From Candidatus Gallispira edinburgensis (GTDB lineage Bacteria; Bacillota; Clostridia; Lachnospirales; CAG-274): DNA of 64,000 nucleotides. Shown here piece by piece: positions 18,901 through 28,078 of the stretch (positions are counted from its first letter, which is position 1; every line of letters starts with the position of its first letter). A program made the position numbers and the translations under genes. The stretch lies in the NCBI GenBank assembly GCA_904395805.1, contig CAJFNV010000044.1:1-64000 (forward strand), written 5' to 3'. The notes under the pieces are model-generated. The model did not search any database. It saw only the letters and a program-made list of their open reading frames with translations, and was not told the origin of the DNA.

Positions 18901-21161
18901 ATTGTATCGTCACTGTCAACAATATCAGATACTCTGTTAGCTAATACAATTGGTTTATATATATCACTATGCTTATGTACATTGTAATCCGGCAAATCAT
19001 GTTTAAAATTAAACTCTTGAGAATATCTTTTTTCAGAATGTACTTTTTCTAAATCACCATCTTTATTCTGTACATCATTAACGTCATCACTATTTAAATC
19101 TTCCATTTTACAGACAATTTTTGATTTTTTTAATTTTCCGTCACTTGTCTTTATAGAAGATTCATTCTCATTTGTTTCGTTTATGTATGAATCAATAAAC
19201 TTTTTATCTTCTGAACCAAAGCCATCCTTTTCAACATAATATTCTCCAGATATAGGTTTCTCCGATGTGATTTCATTTTCAATATCATCAAAAGTATTAT
19301 CATTCGTATAATTAATATGATCCTCTGAATTTTTTACATTACCTGCGATTATATTAACTTGTTTCTGATCTAAGTTATTATCAGAAAAAATATTTTCTGA
19401 AACAATTATTGATTCATCCTCAAACACACTCGAATGTTCAAAATTCTTAAACGTATCTATATCAGAATCTGCAGAATCAATATTATTAAACCTTTTTCCT
19501 TTTGAAAATTTACTTTGCGAAATGTCTTTATTCTGATTTTCTATCTCACTAAAAAGTTCATTATTATCTGAATTGTAATTGTCAAATTTTGATTGTTTAC
19601 TATTTAACCCATCAATTAATTCATCTTTTATAGAACTTTCTTTTTCAAATTCAGACTTATTCGCTTCAAAACTTCGTTTTGAGTAAAATTCTTTTAATTT
19701 TTCATTTTGTGAAATATTCTCTGAAATAATTATGTCTTTTTCTTCTCCGCCTTGCACTTCAGGTTCAAATCCCATATGGTCCGGGTCCGCATAGAATTTA
19801 TTTTTCAAAGATTCTTTATTATTTTTTCTCTTATTTAAAACAGTGGAAAAGTTTTTTCCCTGACTATAAAACTCTTTTTTTACTTTTTCTCTTAAAGAGG
19901 CATTTGAATTTTTAAATGAGCTATCTTTATCATTGTCAAACTTATTGTTGTCCGTTTTAAAGTCATTATTGTTTTCATACCTGTCATTAAAATTTTTTTC
20001 TGATTCAAAAGATTCATCAGTATTTTGGTTGGATAGGTCAACAATTTTGGGTTCATTATGATTTTCATAACTGCTGCTATAAAATCCAGAATCTTTGATT
20101 TTATCAAGAACATAATTATTTTCATAGACATCAACATCATACTCTAAGTCATTTACTTCTGAAGATGAAGATGTATTTTTTGAATTCAATAATTTTTCGT
20201 TTCTTTTTCTTAAAGGTGTTGTTATTCTTTTTTTGTAGTTAATATCTTTTATTGAACTATCACCTATCAGATCAAAAGAACCTTCATCAAAGGGAGTTTC
20301 AGATAAATCATCTAAATTTTGCCTATCTTCGAGAGGTTTAGCTTCCCTTTTGCTATCATTCTCGTAATCACTGTTTAAATTTTTTTCGGTTTCAAAAGAT
20401 TCGGTTATGTTTTCGTCAGATGACTCCAATAATTTTGCTTTTGCATAATTCTCGTAACTATCTTGAAAAAACTCCGTATTCTTGTTATAATCGAATTCAA
20501 TATTTTCTTTCCTATTATCAGTCTGTATATTAGGAAAGTCATTATCGGAGATTGTATTAAGAGAGGCTGAGCCTTTCTGCGAAGATTTCATTCTTTTCAG
20601 TCGAGATAATTTATTGGCTCTCAATTGGTAATTTGAATCCTTTTCAGGCTCATTTACTCCGTCAGGTTCATCATCATTTGATCGTCGCTCTTTGACATAA
20701 TTTTCATAACTGTCCTTATAAAATTCTGTGTCGCCATTTTCTCCTAATTGATGAAAATTCGATATTTCATTAGCAGGTTTCTCATCTAACGATTGTGAAA
20801 GACTTTCTTTCAGATAATTATTATTATCAAATTTTGCATCAACTTGGTTACGTTTCCGTATTCTATCTCCATATAGTTCAAGGTCTGAATAACTTGGATC
20901 TTTATTATTTATAGATATTTTATCCTCTATATCTTCTGGATTTTCTGATTTTGCTGCTAATTCCTCACTATTCTTTTTTTTCTTTTTTTGCTTATTTTTC
21001 CTTTTAAGCACTTTATTCTTAGCAATACTTTCTGAAGAATTGTCATTATCAGTTAAAAAATTATCCTCTGATTGATCCTCTGTACTATTTGGCTGATCCT
21101 CTGTACTATCTGGAGAAAAATTATCATAATTTTCACTTTCAAAATTATTATTTTTATCCAA
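15966..21161 (-). CDS. Conjugative cell-wall hydrolase (3D, CHAP, M23 domains)
   Basis: A 1731-residue VirB1-like wall-remodelling protein. The first 850 or so residues are acidic, Asn/Ser/Lys-rich and predicted cytoplasmic and disordered. They contain imperfect repeats around a SYENY motif (DTEFYKDSYENYVK, NTEFFQDSYENYAK, DSGFYSSSYENH). A single transmembrane segment lies near 865-895. Outside are a helical segment (about 920-1080), a 3D domain (about 1127-1230, ending KIDIFYNTHQEAF), a CHAP-type amidase (about 1247-1365, NWCAAFVSYCID ... HTGIVV), a degenerate M23-like fold (about 1410-1480, KHKGMDIAGD) and an M23 peptidase-like domain (about 1570-1660, FHRAIDLD ... GEHLDFQIG). It would cut peptidoglycan to let the T4SS span the wall. 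It is far longer than usual relatives because of the N-terminal extension. Confidence 0.85.
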   Translation of the reverse strand: MDKNNNFESENYDNFSPDSTEDQPNSTEDQSEDNFLTDNDNSSESIAKNKVLKRKNKQKKKKKNSEELAAKSENPEDIEDKISINNKDPSYSDLELYGDRIRKRNQVDAKFDNNNYLKESLSQSLDEKPANEISNFHQLGENGDTEFYKDSYENYVKERRSNDDEPDGVNEPEKDSNYQLRANKLSRLKRMKSSQKGSASLNTISDNDFPNIQTDNRKENIEFDYNKNTEFFQDSYENYAKAKLLESSDENITESFETEKNLNSDYENDSKREAKPLEDRQNLDDLSETPFDEGSFDLIGDSSIKDINYKKRITTPLRKRNEKLLNSKNTSSSSEVNDLEYDVDVYENNYVLDKIKDSGFYSSSYENHNEPKIVDLSNQNTDESFESEKNFNDRYENNNDFKTDNNKFDNDKDSSFKNSNASLREKVKKEFYSQGKNFSTVLNKRKNNKESLKNKFYADPDHMGFEPEVQGGEEKDIIISENISQNEKLKEFYSKRSFEANKSEFEKESSIKDELIDGLNSKQSKFDNYNSDNNELFSEIENQNKDISQSKFSKGKRFNNIDSADSDIDTFKNFEHSSVFEDESIIVSENIFSDNNLDQKQVNIIAGNVKNSEDHINYTNDNTFDDIENEITSEKPISGEYYVEKDGFGSEDKKFIDSYINETNENESSIKTSDGKLKKSKIVCKMEDLNSDDVNDVQNKDGDLEKVHSEKRYSQEFNFKHDLPDYNVHKHSDIYKPIVLANRVSDIVDSDDTIGEDIEKNTEKEIIDLAQKSAKEKIYESIVTDKIKSDISKNASKEANTSATSNSNKDIDRIAKNYRKKKQYEESMRLSQRLSNIIRNKASKAAAGSGASKGALILISAPSAPVIAIVAIVFLIIVFLWAAILMVVGISNTLSTTTYMTTNKEITACTSYYSELEADFLADVNKKIEDLNEDEDIARVDTDFDSIEHNPEQLICYLSALYPGFDFNGGVVEYLISKITGLPYTGNMKDVINELFEYQYSSEVKYTYETIGSGDNAKTITIATVYIHNNGFNNTIEKFLEALSSNDEYDEEDVEEIKIHYQQLMEYRGNHGFWLDTPVDYDWRNYVVGLYGYETEDGGITSVSAGELLSNTNAGIEVTDEDLSHYDQTALGMFTTTGYCTCKICCGPYSPEVTGNPPKTKSGTTPVAGRTVAVDPKKIPLGSKLLINGHIYTAEDTGGAIKGNKIDIFYNTHQEAFNHGKQTNVPVFLLTPKSDDGNISNIAPTNDLVSIALSELEDGVRGVPNKYTEWYGEIRGSLLYNWCAAFVSYCIDKADMTSVVPKTAEVSVLMENAKEAGIWQGKTGYVPVPGDIMIQKSYNASHTGIVVESTDTYFDTVEGNSGSYSLSRSKVGRYRYYYDDSDYKYVTGFIKTGGNSNIGGSLYYKFTNYAKGTDIQKHKGMDIAGDSNTSVLSVISGKVTKVTSDGLTLKNDMYEVKYSSLKNITVNKGDEIESGISIASMSDSENRGVPYVHIEVISIDGNEEMDPFIYCNIGEGTAPDVHLAGTLVSVGIGTGSVSAEFGNIHAPYTDEFASRAVVTSAFFDSYHSSFHRAIDLDVTYGTNVGIAAAWDGKVVLIGSGNGNGLTGYGYVIVLEHNINGVKVYSKYNHLKMNSSTLKVGDVVAAGQQIAIQGATGNVSGEHLDFQIGICSNSYNWSEFSNNLINPIAIYQGWSQSINTISIWNSNGGCVRQGDDYNQTRLIDNMQGKHIF

Positions 21162-21176
21162 TGATAATTACCTCCA

Positions 21177-23582
21177 TTACTTTTTATTTTTTGCTTTTGC
21201 CCTATCTCTCGGATCAGTTGATATTAATTTATAAATAAGGCTATCGTTTGGAATTACATTTGTGAAAGGAATGATATCAGCATTATATTTAAAAAGTCCC
21301 ACTCCTTGCCTGTTCATAGATATATATTCCTGCTGATATTCTGTAAGCGATAACCTTTTACTAAGAATATTTAAATCATCTACACCTTGAGATAATAACG
21401 TTAAAAATAAAGTGTTGTCAAAAATATTATTAACAACCGGAGATTGTAAAAAGTCTTTAACATTCTGTGTAATCCCTGTAGGAATACCGTTCCACTTTCT
21501 GAATCTTTTCCAAAAGTCAACCATATAGGCTGCTGTTTGTGGTTGATTCAATAACACATGAAATTCATCTATATAGGTCCATGTATATATGTTATTATCA
21601 GAATTCTGAGCTACCTTTGCCCAAATAAAGTCAATAACAATCAACATTATCATTGACAACTCTCTTTTATTGTTTAATAGGTCTTTAACATTAAAAGAAA
21701 TAATTCTGCTTTTCAAATTAACATTAGTTTGATGATTTAAATAATCATCATCCCCACCAATATAATAGTCAATATAAGATGTTATAAAATCAGCAGCGGA
21801 TCTTTTCTGATTTTTAAGATTATTATATATATCCTCCAGTATTGGCATATGATCCAATCTTGAGTTTCTATAATCATTAAATACATCTGATATTGCATGT
21901 TTAATAGCACTTCTTATATCTCCAGATACAGCATATCCGCTGCCCACTAACATCTGCTCTACTATTGTTTCAAAAAATGAAATTTTAGAAGTAACAGGAT
22001 TTGATGAATAAGAGTAGCTTATATCAAACATATTAATGTAATCTTTTGATGTAGGGGACAGTTTTATAACCTGTCCCCCTAAACTTTTGACAAGATTATC
22101 ATATTCGCCTTCCGGATCTATAATATATATGTAATCATCAGTTACTAAGTAGACTTTTAATATTTCAAGTTTTGTAATAAAACTTTTCCCCATACCGGGG
22201 GCGCCTAATGTCAAACCGTTCGGGTTAGCAAGCTCTTTTTTCTCTTTCCGGTCAAAGACTACAACATTTTTACTTATTGCGTTTATAGCGTAAAATAATG
22301 CTTCCGGAGAAGAAGAATTAAGCTCTTTTGTCGTAAAAGGCTCAAATATTGCAAGTGTAAGCGTTGTTAAATTACGTTTATATTGATTTAACATATTTAA
22401 TCCTATTGGCAACGAGTTGAGAAAACCTTCTTCCTGAAAATAACTAAGAATTTTAAGCTGATTACTGCTTCTTGCAACAATTCCCCTTAACTTATCCCAT
22501 TCAAAAGTTAATTCATTTTTACTTGCAGCTGAATTCATTACCGTTACTGTTACCCAAAACATCTTTTCATTGCTGCTTTCAAGTTTATTTAAAAGCATAT
22601 CAACTCCATCGCTATTCTTTTTTACTTTTGGTGAAGCAAGTGCTGGATCATAAAATCCAACAACACTTTTTCTTTGTTCAGAAACCAAAGCCTGATTACA
22701 ATCTACCCACTTATTTCTGACCATTTTTAGAGCTCTTTCCTGATCTATAACTTCAATATGAAAGCTTATAAGAAGATTAAAATCAGTACTAAGCAAATCA
22801 TTTAACAACCGGTCATTTAGTTTATTGGCAATAATATTATAAACAGAGACTCTGTTATAAGTTTTGCCTATTTCAAAGAAATCAGAATTGTATGAAATGC
22901 TTTCAAGATTAAGCAGACGATTAACATCAACCTTTTTAATATTCCATGGTATTTTACAGAAGGATGTAAGTTCTTTACCTGATATAATTTGTCTCAATAA
23001 ATCTATATATTCATTTCTTGACAGTTGTTTGGCAGTTACTTTAAGCCTTGAAAAGTTATTTATTATATTAATTGTAATTTGATTTAACTTTTGACGTGCC
23101 AACCCTATATTGTCAGCTCTTACTGACACAATATAATACCTATTCTTTATAATTCCATTATTTGAGCCGGCTATCTGATTTGTTACAATTTCAGAATATT
23201 CTTTTCTTAAATAATCATAGCCATCTCCCTTATTTTCCAAAGAAATAGTTTTATTATGACCTTTTGTTGAAACTTTTCGATTGTAACAAAGCATTTGTAT
23301 ATCATTGGCATCTTCTGTAAAACCATTTATCAGCTCAGCAAACTTCTCTAGTATGGAAACCTTATCTTTATCTGTTCTTAAAGCGTAATTAATATCATCA
23401 AATTCTATGCAGCAAGTATAAAGATTGTTGTCTAAACTCATGACTCCATCGTTATAGCAAAAACCAATAGGAAGTCTGGGAGTATAAGGCAACTCATTTC
23501 CATTATTAAATAATTTTTCAACTACAGAAGTTTTCAGTTTTTTTAAATTCGAATTAAAATTATTTTTTTTGCTTTTTGTCAC
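21177..23582 (-). CDS. VirB4-type T4SS ATPase (TraE/TraC-like)
   Basis: An 801-residue ATPase. Walker A is TLGAPGMGKSFITK near residue 465, the Walker B region is YTWTYIDEFHVLL, and RFRKWNGIPTGITQNVKDF is the characteristic C-terminal motif. It powers substrate translocation at the inner face of the T4SS. The GTG start at 23582 overlaps the end of the PrgI gene by 23 bases, and a G-rich ribosome site lies inside that gene. The N-terminal domain, like other Gram-positive VirB4 homologues, would contact PrgI (VirB3-like), which is encoded immediately upstream. Confidence 0.92.
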   Translation of the reverse strand: MTKSKKNNFNSNLKKLKTSVVEKLFNNGNELPYTPRLPIGFCYNDGVMSLDNNLYTCCIEFDDINYALRTDKDKVSILEKFAELINGFTEDANDIQMLCYNRKVSTKGHNKTISLENKGDGYDYLRKEYSEIVTNQIAGSNNGIIKNRYYIVSVRADNIGLARQKLNQITINIINNFSRLKVTAKQLSRNEYIDLLRQIISGKELTSFCKIPWNIKKVDVNRLLNLESISYNSDFFEIGKTYNRVSVYNIIANKLNDRLLNDLLSTDFNLLISFHIEVIDQERALKMVRNKWVDCNQALVSEQRKSVVGFYDPALASPKVKKNSDGVDMLLNKLESSNEKMFWVTVTVMNSAASKNELTFEWDKLRGIVARSSNQLKILSYFQEEGFLNSLPIGLNMLNQYKRNLTTLTLAIFEPFTTKELNSSSPEALFYAINAISKNVVVFDRKEKKELANPNGLTLGAPGMGKSFITKLEILKVYLVTDDYIYIIDPEGEYDNLVKSLGGQVIKLSPTSKDYINMFDISYSYSSNPVTSKISFFETIVEQMLVGSGYAVSGDIRSAIKHAISDVFNDYRNSRLDHMPILEDIYNNLKNQKRSAADFITSYIDYYIGGDDDYLNHQTNVNLKSRIISFNVKDLLNNKRELSMIMLIVIDFIWAKVAQNSDNNIYTWTYIDEFHVLLNQPQTAAYMVDFWKRFRKWNGIPTGITQNVKDFLQSPVVNNIFDNTLFLTLLSQGVDDLNILSKRLSLTEYQQEYISMNRQGVGLFKYNADIIPFTNVIPNDSLIYKLISTDPRDRAKAKNKK

Positions 23583-23901
23583 TTGATTTTACTCCCCCCT
23601 TACCTTTTTTACTTCTCTTTTGAGGCAATAGTTTAAATTTTAACCTATGCCAAATATATTTTTCCAGAGGCATTGATTGTGGTCTTGACTCACAAAAAAG
23701 AAAAAGAGGAGGTAAAATTAAAAATGCTAAGATCATTGATGCTGCTTTATAGCTTATATTTCTTCCAATAATCCAAAAATCAAGCATACCTAGAATAATA
23801 CCTATAAGGATAAAAATAACTTGTCTTAAGCTTAAATTTCCAATAAGTTTATGTTTTACTTTAGTAATATCAATATTATTGTTAATTCTTTGATTAGCCA
23901 T
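23560..23901 (-). CDS. PrgI family protein (VirB3-like)
   Basis: A 113-residue protein. The NNIDITKVKHKLIGNLSLRQ start is typical of PrgI. Two transmembrane helices follow (about residues 29-50 and 55-73), then a basic Lys-rich tail (KLLPQKRSKKGKGGVK). PrgI proteins are the VirB3-like inner-membrane partners of VirB4 in Gram-positive T4SSs. The gene lies between VirB6 and VirB4 and overlaps the latter, which is the conserved order. Confidence 0.88.
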   Translation of the reverse strand: MANQRINNNIDITKVKHKLIGNLSLRQVIFILIGIILGMLDFWIIGRNISYKAASMILAFLILPPLFLFCESRPQSMPLEKYIWHRLKFKLLPQKRSKKGKGGVKSSDKKQKK

Positions 23902-23915
23902 TTTCCAACCTCCAA

Positions 23916-24845
23916 TTAATGAGCATTCATTATTGATTTTGCAATACTTTCGCTCTTGAACAAAGCTAAGAAAAGCATTATAACCGTAAAGAACAGTTTT
24001 AATGACATATCCTGTAAATCTCCTGACGAAACGAATACATTAGCAAGTGATCCGTAAAATATCGCAAAAATTGCAACAATTAACAGTGCTTGTATCGCAA
24101 AGGCAATCATTGATCTTACATAATTCGACCCTATCTGACCCCACTCTCCTTTTAAAGGTAATGTGGTTATGTTTAAAGGAGCTGTTATCATATAAATGTA
24201 TATCATCACAAATCGGCATACAATAATCATCCATGCTAGTGGCTGCAGCAATTGTGCAAACAATGATACAAGCAGCGATATAAACCAAAATATAAATACA
24301 TCTCCTAAAGAATTTTCCATTAATTGAGCCTTGGCATTTTCAGCCAATAAATCTATATCAATAGAATTAAGCACTGTCGATGGATCATTTCCTGTAAGAG
24401 CATTTAAAGCCCCTTCTGCTGCATTCGCACCCAATATAAATATTAAATCTAGAATTTCAAACGCATATGAAATCAATAGAGTTGATATTGTATATTTAAA
24501 TAACCATTTGATTATAAGTTCAGCATTATTATCTGACATTTTATTTTCGTTCAAAACCGTATTAACTAATTCATAAACCAAAAAAAATGACATGAAAACT
24601 ATAGCAATTGGCAATACGAAGTTATTGCTAAGCTCTTTTATTAAGTTATAAACACCTGTATTGTAATCGAAAGGGGTGCTTCCTATGTCCAATATTAAAC
24701 TAGTATCAAACATAGCTTTTACCCCTTCAAAAAATATTTTGTAATAACCTATAGCCATATCAAGAATTATTCCTTTGAACCACTCCATTACTTTATCAAG
24801 AAGTATATTTAAAGGATTAATACTAAGTAGTGTTAATTGAGGCAT
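23916..24845 (-). CDS. VirB6/TrbL-type polytopic membrane protein
   Basis: A 309-residue protein with about six hydrophobic segments, including LPIAIVFMSFFLVYELV, FIFWFISLLVSLFAQLL and LKLFFTVIMLFLALF. The N-terminal WFKGIILDMAIGYYKIFFEG segment and the conserved PLAWMIIVCRFVMIYIYM loop are typical of the VirB6/TrbL-like proteins of these ICEs. It would form part of the inner-membrane translocation channel. Position between the Maff2-like and PrgI genes supports the call. Confidence 0.85.
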   Translation of the reverse strand: MPQLTLLSINPLNILLDKVMEWFKGIILDMAIGYYKIFFEGVKAMFDTSLILDIGSTPFDYNTGVYNLIKELSNNFVLPIAIVFMSFFLVYELVNTVLNENKMSDNNAELIIKWLFKYTISTLLISYAFEILDLIFILGANAAEGALNALTGNDPSTVLNSIDIDLLAENAKAQLMENSLGDVFIFWFISLLVSLFAQLLQPLAWMIIVCRFVMIYIYMITAPLNITTLPLKGEWGQIGSNYVRSMIAFAIQALLIVAIFAIFYGSLANVFVSSGDLQDMSLKLFFTVIMLFLALFKSESIAKSIMNAH

Positions 24846-24860
24846 ATAAACACCTCCTGC

Positions 24861-25223
24861 TTAGAATGTGAAAATAGCTTTAAGCAAAGGTGGGATAACA
24901 ATTCCCAATATAACAATAATTGCTCCGGTGGCAAATCCCTTTGAACCTTCATCTGTTACATTAGACTGCATTTCTTTCATACCTGTAGCTATTCTGTAAA
25001 TACCAAATATTCCATACATAAAACCTATACCTATGAAAATCCAGCCAACAGCATCAATACACTGGTCAAATACGGTTTTGGCAGTGTCTGCACTAACTCC
25101 GGCTGCATATACAGGAAGATTATAGACAGATAAAATATTGCAAATTACAAAAACAATAAAGGCATAAAACTTATTAAATTTTTCTTTACACATAAATTTA
25201 AATTTGTTTATTAAATTTCTCAT
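24861..25223 (-). CDS. Maff2-like small membrane protein, candidate VirB2/pilin position
   Basis: A 120-residue protein. The ATG at 25223 (MRNLINKF) is preferred, with GAAAGGAG seven bases ahead, over an ATG at 25274. A long signal-like hydrophobic segment ends in VYAAG and is followed by VSADTAKTVFDQCIDAVGW. Two further hydrophobic helices flank ATGMKEMQSNVTDEGSKG. This two-helix layout and position resemble the Maff2 family between VirD4 and VirB6 in related ICEs. A VirB2-like role has been supposed from size and place but is not shown. Confidence 0.7.
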   Translation of the reverse strand: MRNLINKFKFMCKEKFNKFYAFIVFVICNILSVYNLPVYAAGVSADTAKTVFDQCIDAVGWIFIGIGFMYGIFGIYRIATGMKEMQSNVTDEGSKGFATGAIIVILGIVIPPLLKAIFTF

Positions 25224-25290
25224 ATTTTTTCTCCTTTCAATAAAAAAACAATGCATATTTAACGCATTGTTCAAATTACTTTACATGTAT

Positions 25291-27417
25291 TTACTTTGTT
25301 GAATAATTCATAATATTGGGATCAAAATTTTTAATTCCTGTCTTTGTAGCCTTCTTCTTTTTCTCTTTTAAATATTCTTTTACATTAAAATAATCCTTTG
25401 GATTGTCTGCAATATATTTATATCTTTTATGATATGTAATATCATATTTATCAGAATAGAAGGGTTTTAAGCCAGAAATCATACATATGCATTTATTCCC
25501 CGGCATTCTGAACAATTCATCTGGGGTCATTAGTTCTCTACCCATCTTTTGATGATTTACATTTGAAGATTTTTGCTGCCCATAAGTATAACTTTGTGTA
25601 TATGAATCCAGAGTTTCTTTACCCAGTTTTTCACTAACTACTTTTAGCAGTTCCAAATCAGTTGACCCCAAAAAGAGAAATGATGAACAACAACTTTCTA
25701 TAGTTTCCCATGACTTATCATACAATTTCTTTAACTGACTTTGAGATTGAAGAATTATAGTTGCTGAAATATTCCTACTTCTAATGGTAGAAATCTTAAC
25801 ATCAAAATCAGGAATAAGTCCACAGTTAGCAAATTCGTCCAAAATAAAGTGAACATGTACCGGTAATTCACCGCCGTATTCCATATCAGCTGTATCACAC
25901 AACACTTTAAAAAGCTGATGATACATCATTGTTGTTATAAAATTGAACGTTTTATCTGTGTCAGATGTAACAATAAATAAAGCTGTTTTGGTGTTTTCTC
26001 TGCCAATTGAATAAAAGTCCAATTCATCCTGCGAAACCAAATCCTTTATTTCTCCTACATCAAGTGGAGATAATCTAGCCGCACAGCTTATGAGTATAGA
26101 TTTTGCTGTCTTTCCTGCAGCTAATTTATAATCCATATATTTTTGAACAGGTAAACAATCACGTCCGCCTTCAAATCCAAGTTCTTTAATGTATGGGTAT
26201 TTTTCTTTCACAGCATTAATTCTATTTCTTAAATTTATAAATCGTTTTTCCTGAGCATATACTCTTTTTTGCATATCAGGTGAATTAATGTCTTTATTGG
26301 GGAACAACTTTCTTAATGTCCTTTCTCTGTCCTTAAAATATTCAGGCAAATATTCTAAATCCCTGAAAGCTATATCCACTTCGTTTAATGAATCTTCATT
26401 GTTTTCATAAACCTTATTTCTACGAATCATTTTCATTAAAGTACATATATTCCTGTCTTTATCATCAGGACATGTGTAAAATATGTAGCTTATTTTTGCC
26501 AGATACATTAAAGTCTCCGCATTCTTCCAAAACTCATCTCCTGACTGGGATTTTTCGCTTACATCTTTTCCTATCTGCAAAAGAATTTGTGTTAAAGTCA
26601 GAATATCACTTTCAGATTTTATGTAATGGAATGGATTGTACTTATTGGATTCTCTCATGTTCTTAAGATTTAATATTCTTATGTCATATCCGTTATCTTT
26701 AAGAAGCTTTCCCGTTTTTTCAAGAGTATTGCCTTTAGGATCTGTTACAATATAAGATCCAAACATCTGCATAATATTAGGCTGAGTATATCCACGCGTT
26801 TTACCTGTTCCGGGTGCACCATCAATCATTACATTTTTATTTCTTCCCAGCTCCGGATGCCCTTTGGGCGGATGGAGTGATGTAGACAACCTTTCTGTTT
26901 TCGTTAATATTAAATTATAATCATCATTTGGGTTTATGAAAGGTTTTATAGTTTCTTCATTGCCCCATTCGGATGTACCATATTCACTGCCATCTTTTGT
27001 ATTTTTTGGTCGTTTATAAATAGTTTTCCAAACCTTTAAAGCAAAAAAGATTCCTGCTCCTGCTATCACAGGTAAAAATCTTATACTTGGAAACGGATAA
27101 AAAAACAACAAAAACGGATTACTGAAAAATAATCTTATAGTGTCTATTCCTGTAGAGGACATATCAGCACATAGGAAGAAAAATCCAATAGTCTTGTTCA
27201 CACAATAAGTAATTAATATTATCCAGAAATTGTCAACAAAAAACTCTTTACCATTTTTGCCCTTAACATCTAAGACCAAAAGCAAAGCTTTTATAAATTT
27301 ATCAAAAGTTTTACTTTTTTTTCTTAGGCTGTTTACTTCATCAGTGAAACATTTTAATATCTGTTTTATATTATTCTTAAAACTGTTTTTGTTTCTTTTA
27401 TTACTTATTTTTTCCAC
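25291..27417 (-). CDS. VirD4/TraG type IV coupling protein
   Basis: A 708-residue coupling ATPase. Two N-terminal transmembrane segments (about 68-85 and 98-120) are followed by DGSEYGTSEWG. Walker A is MIDGAPGTGKTRGYTQPN near 195. FGSYIVTDPKGNTLEKTG and HFILDEFANCGLIPDF (Walker B) follow, and SSFLFLGSTD is the usual C-terminal motif. It would bring the relaxase-DNA complex to the channel. The gene follows PcfB, its usual partner, after a 12-base gap. Confidence 0.93.
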   Translation of the reverse strand: MEKISNKRNKNSFKNNIKQILKCFTDEVNSLRKKSKTFDKFIKALLLVLDVKGKNGKEFFVDNFWIILITYCVNKTIGFFFLCADMSSTGIDTIRLFFSNPFLLFFYPFPSIRFLPVIAGAGIFFALKVWKTIYKRPKNTKDGSEYGTSEWGNEETIKPFINPNDDYNLILTKTERLSTSLHPPKGHPELGRNKNVMIDGAPGTGKTRGYTQPNIMQMFGSYIVTDPKGNTLEKTGKLLKDNGYDIRILNLKNMRESNKYNPFHYIKSESDILTLTQILLQIGKDVSEKSQSGDEFWKNAETLMYLAKISYIFYTCPDDKDRNICTLMKMIRRNKVYENNEDSLNEVDIAFRDLEYLPEYFKDRERTLRKLFPNKDINSPDMQKRVYAQEKRFINLRNRINAVKEKYPYIKELGFEGGRDCLPVQKYMDYKLAAGKTAKSILISCAARLSPLDVGEIKDLVSQDELDFYSIGRENTKTALFIVTSDTDKTFNFITTMMYHQLFKVLCDTADMEYGGELPVHVHFILDEFANCGLIPDFDVKISTIRSRNISATIILQSQSQLKKLYDKSWETIESCCSSFLFLGSTDLELLKVVSEKLGKETLDSYTQSYTYGQQKSSNVNHQKMGRELMTPDELFRMPGNKCICMISGLKPFYSDKYDITYHKRYKYIADNPKDYFNVKEYLKEKKKKATKTGIKNFDPNIMNYSTK

Positions 27418-27429
27418 CCTCTTTATTTA

Positions 27430-28011
27430 TTAAAGAGACATATCTCTTTGTAAATCCTTACTATGTTCAATATCCTCATTGTGAGCATCAGCCTCATATT
27501 GAGCAGCATCAAGTACGGAATCTAAATCCATACCAATATCATCTTTAATATTATCTTTTTCTTCTGATACTATATCTTTTTCATCTGCATCGGCTGATTT
27601 TTCTTTTGGATTTTGGTTTACTTTTTCAGCACTTTTTTCCTTATTTCTTTCGATTTCATCCATTTGCTTTGAAAATTCGTTCAATGCGAAATGAACTTTG
27701 CTCACATCATCTGCACGGAAATATATAGTATATGAATCATTGCCCATATCCTGAACGGTATATTGAACTTTTGCAGACTTCATACAGTTTTTAAAAACCT
27801 CTAAAGATTGCTTATCCATATCAGTCTTTGCAAACTCATCAATCCTAACATTTTTATTCGTGTTAAAAAACTTTTCAGGTGTAACTTCGCCAACAGCTTT
27901 ATAAGCATTTGCTTTAATTAGAGCATTTAATTCTTTAAATAAAGATATACTTCCTCTAGTAAGTCTGACCATAAAAGATAATCCTTCTTCAGCAAGTGTT
28001 TCTCTTGGCAT
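27430..28011 (-). CDS. PcfB/DUF3801 family protein
   Basis: A 193-residue protein. The N-terminal LSFMVRLTRGSISLFKELNA segment and central YTIYFRADDVSKVHFALNEF strand-helix are DUF3801 hallmarks. The C-terminal 70 residues are a charged, low-complexity tail with YEADAHNEDI near the end. PcfB of pCF10 binds the coupling protein PcfC and the relaxosome. Here it lies directly upstream of the coupling-protein gene and downstream of the surface-protein genes. Confidence 0.85.
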   Translation of the reverse strand: MPRETLAEEGLSFMVRLTRGSISLFKELNALIKANAYKAVGEVTPEKFFNTNKNVRIDEFAKTDMDKQSLEVFKNCMKSAKVQYTVQDMGNDSYTIYFRADDVSKVHFALNEFSKQMDEIERNKEKSAEKVNQNPKEKSADADEKDIVSEEKDNIKDDIGMDLDSVLDAAQYEADAHNEDIEHSKDLQRDMSL

Positions 28012-28078
28012 TTTTTAACCTCCTTAAAAATATAAGAGGATAGGACTACAAGCCCTATCCCCATCAAAAAAATTAAAC

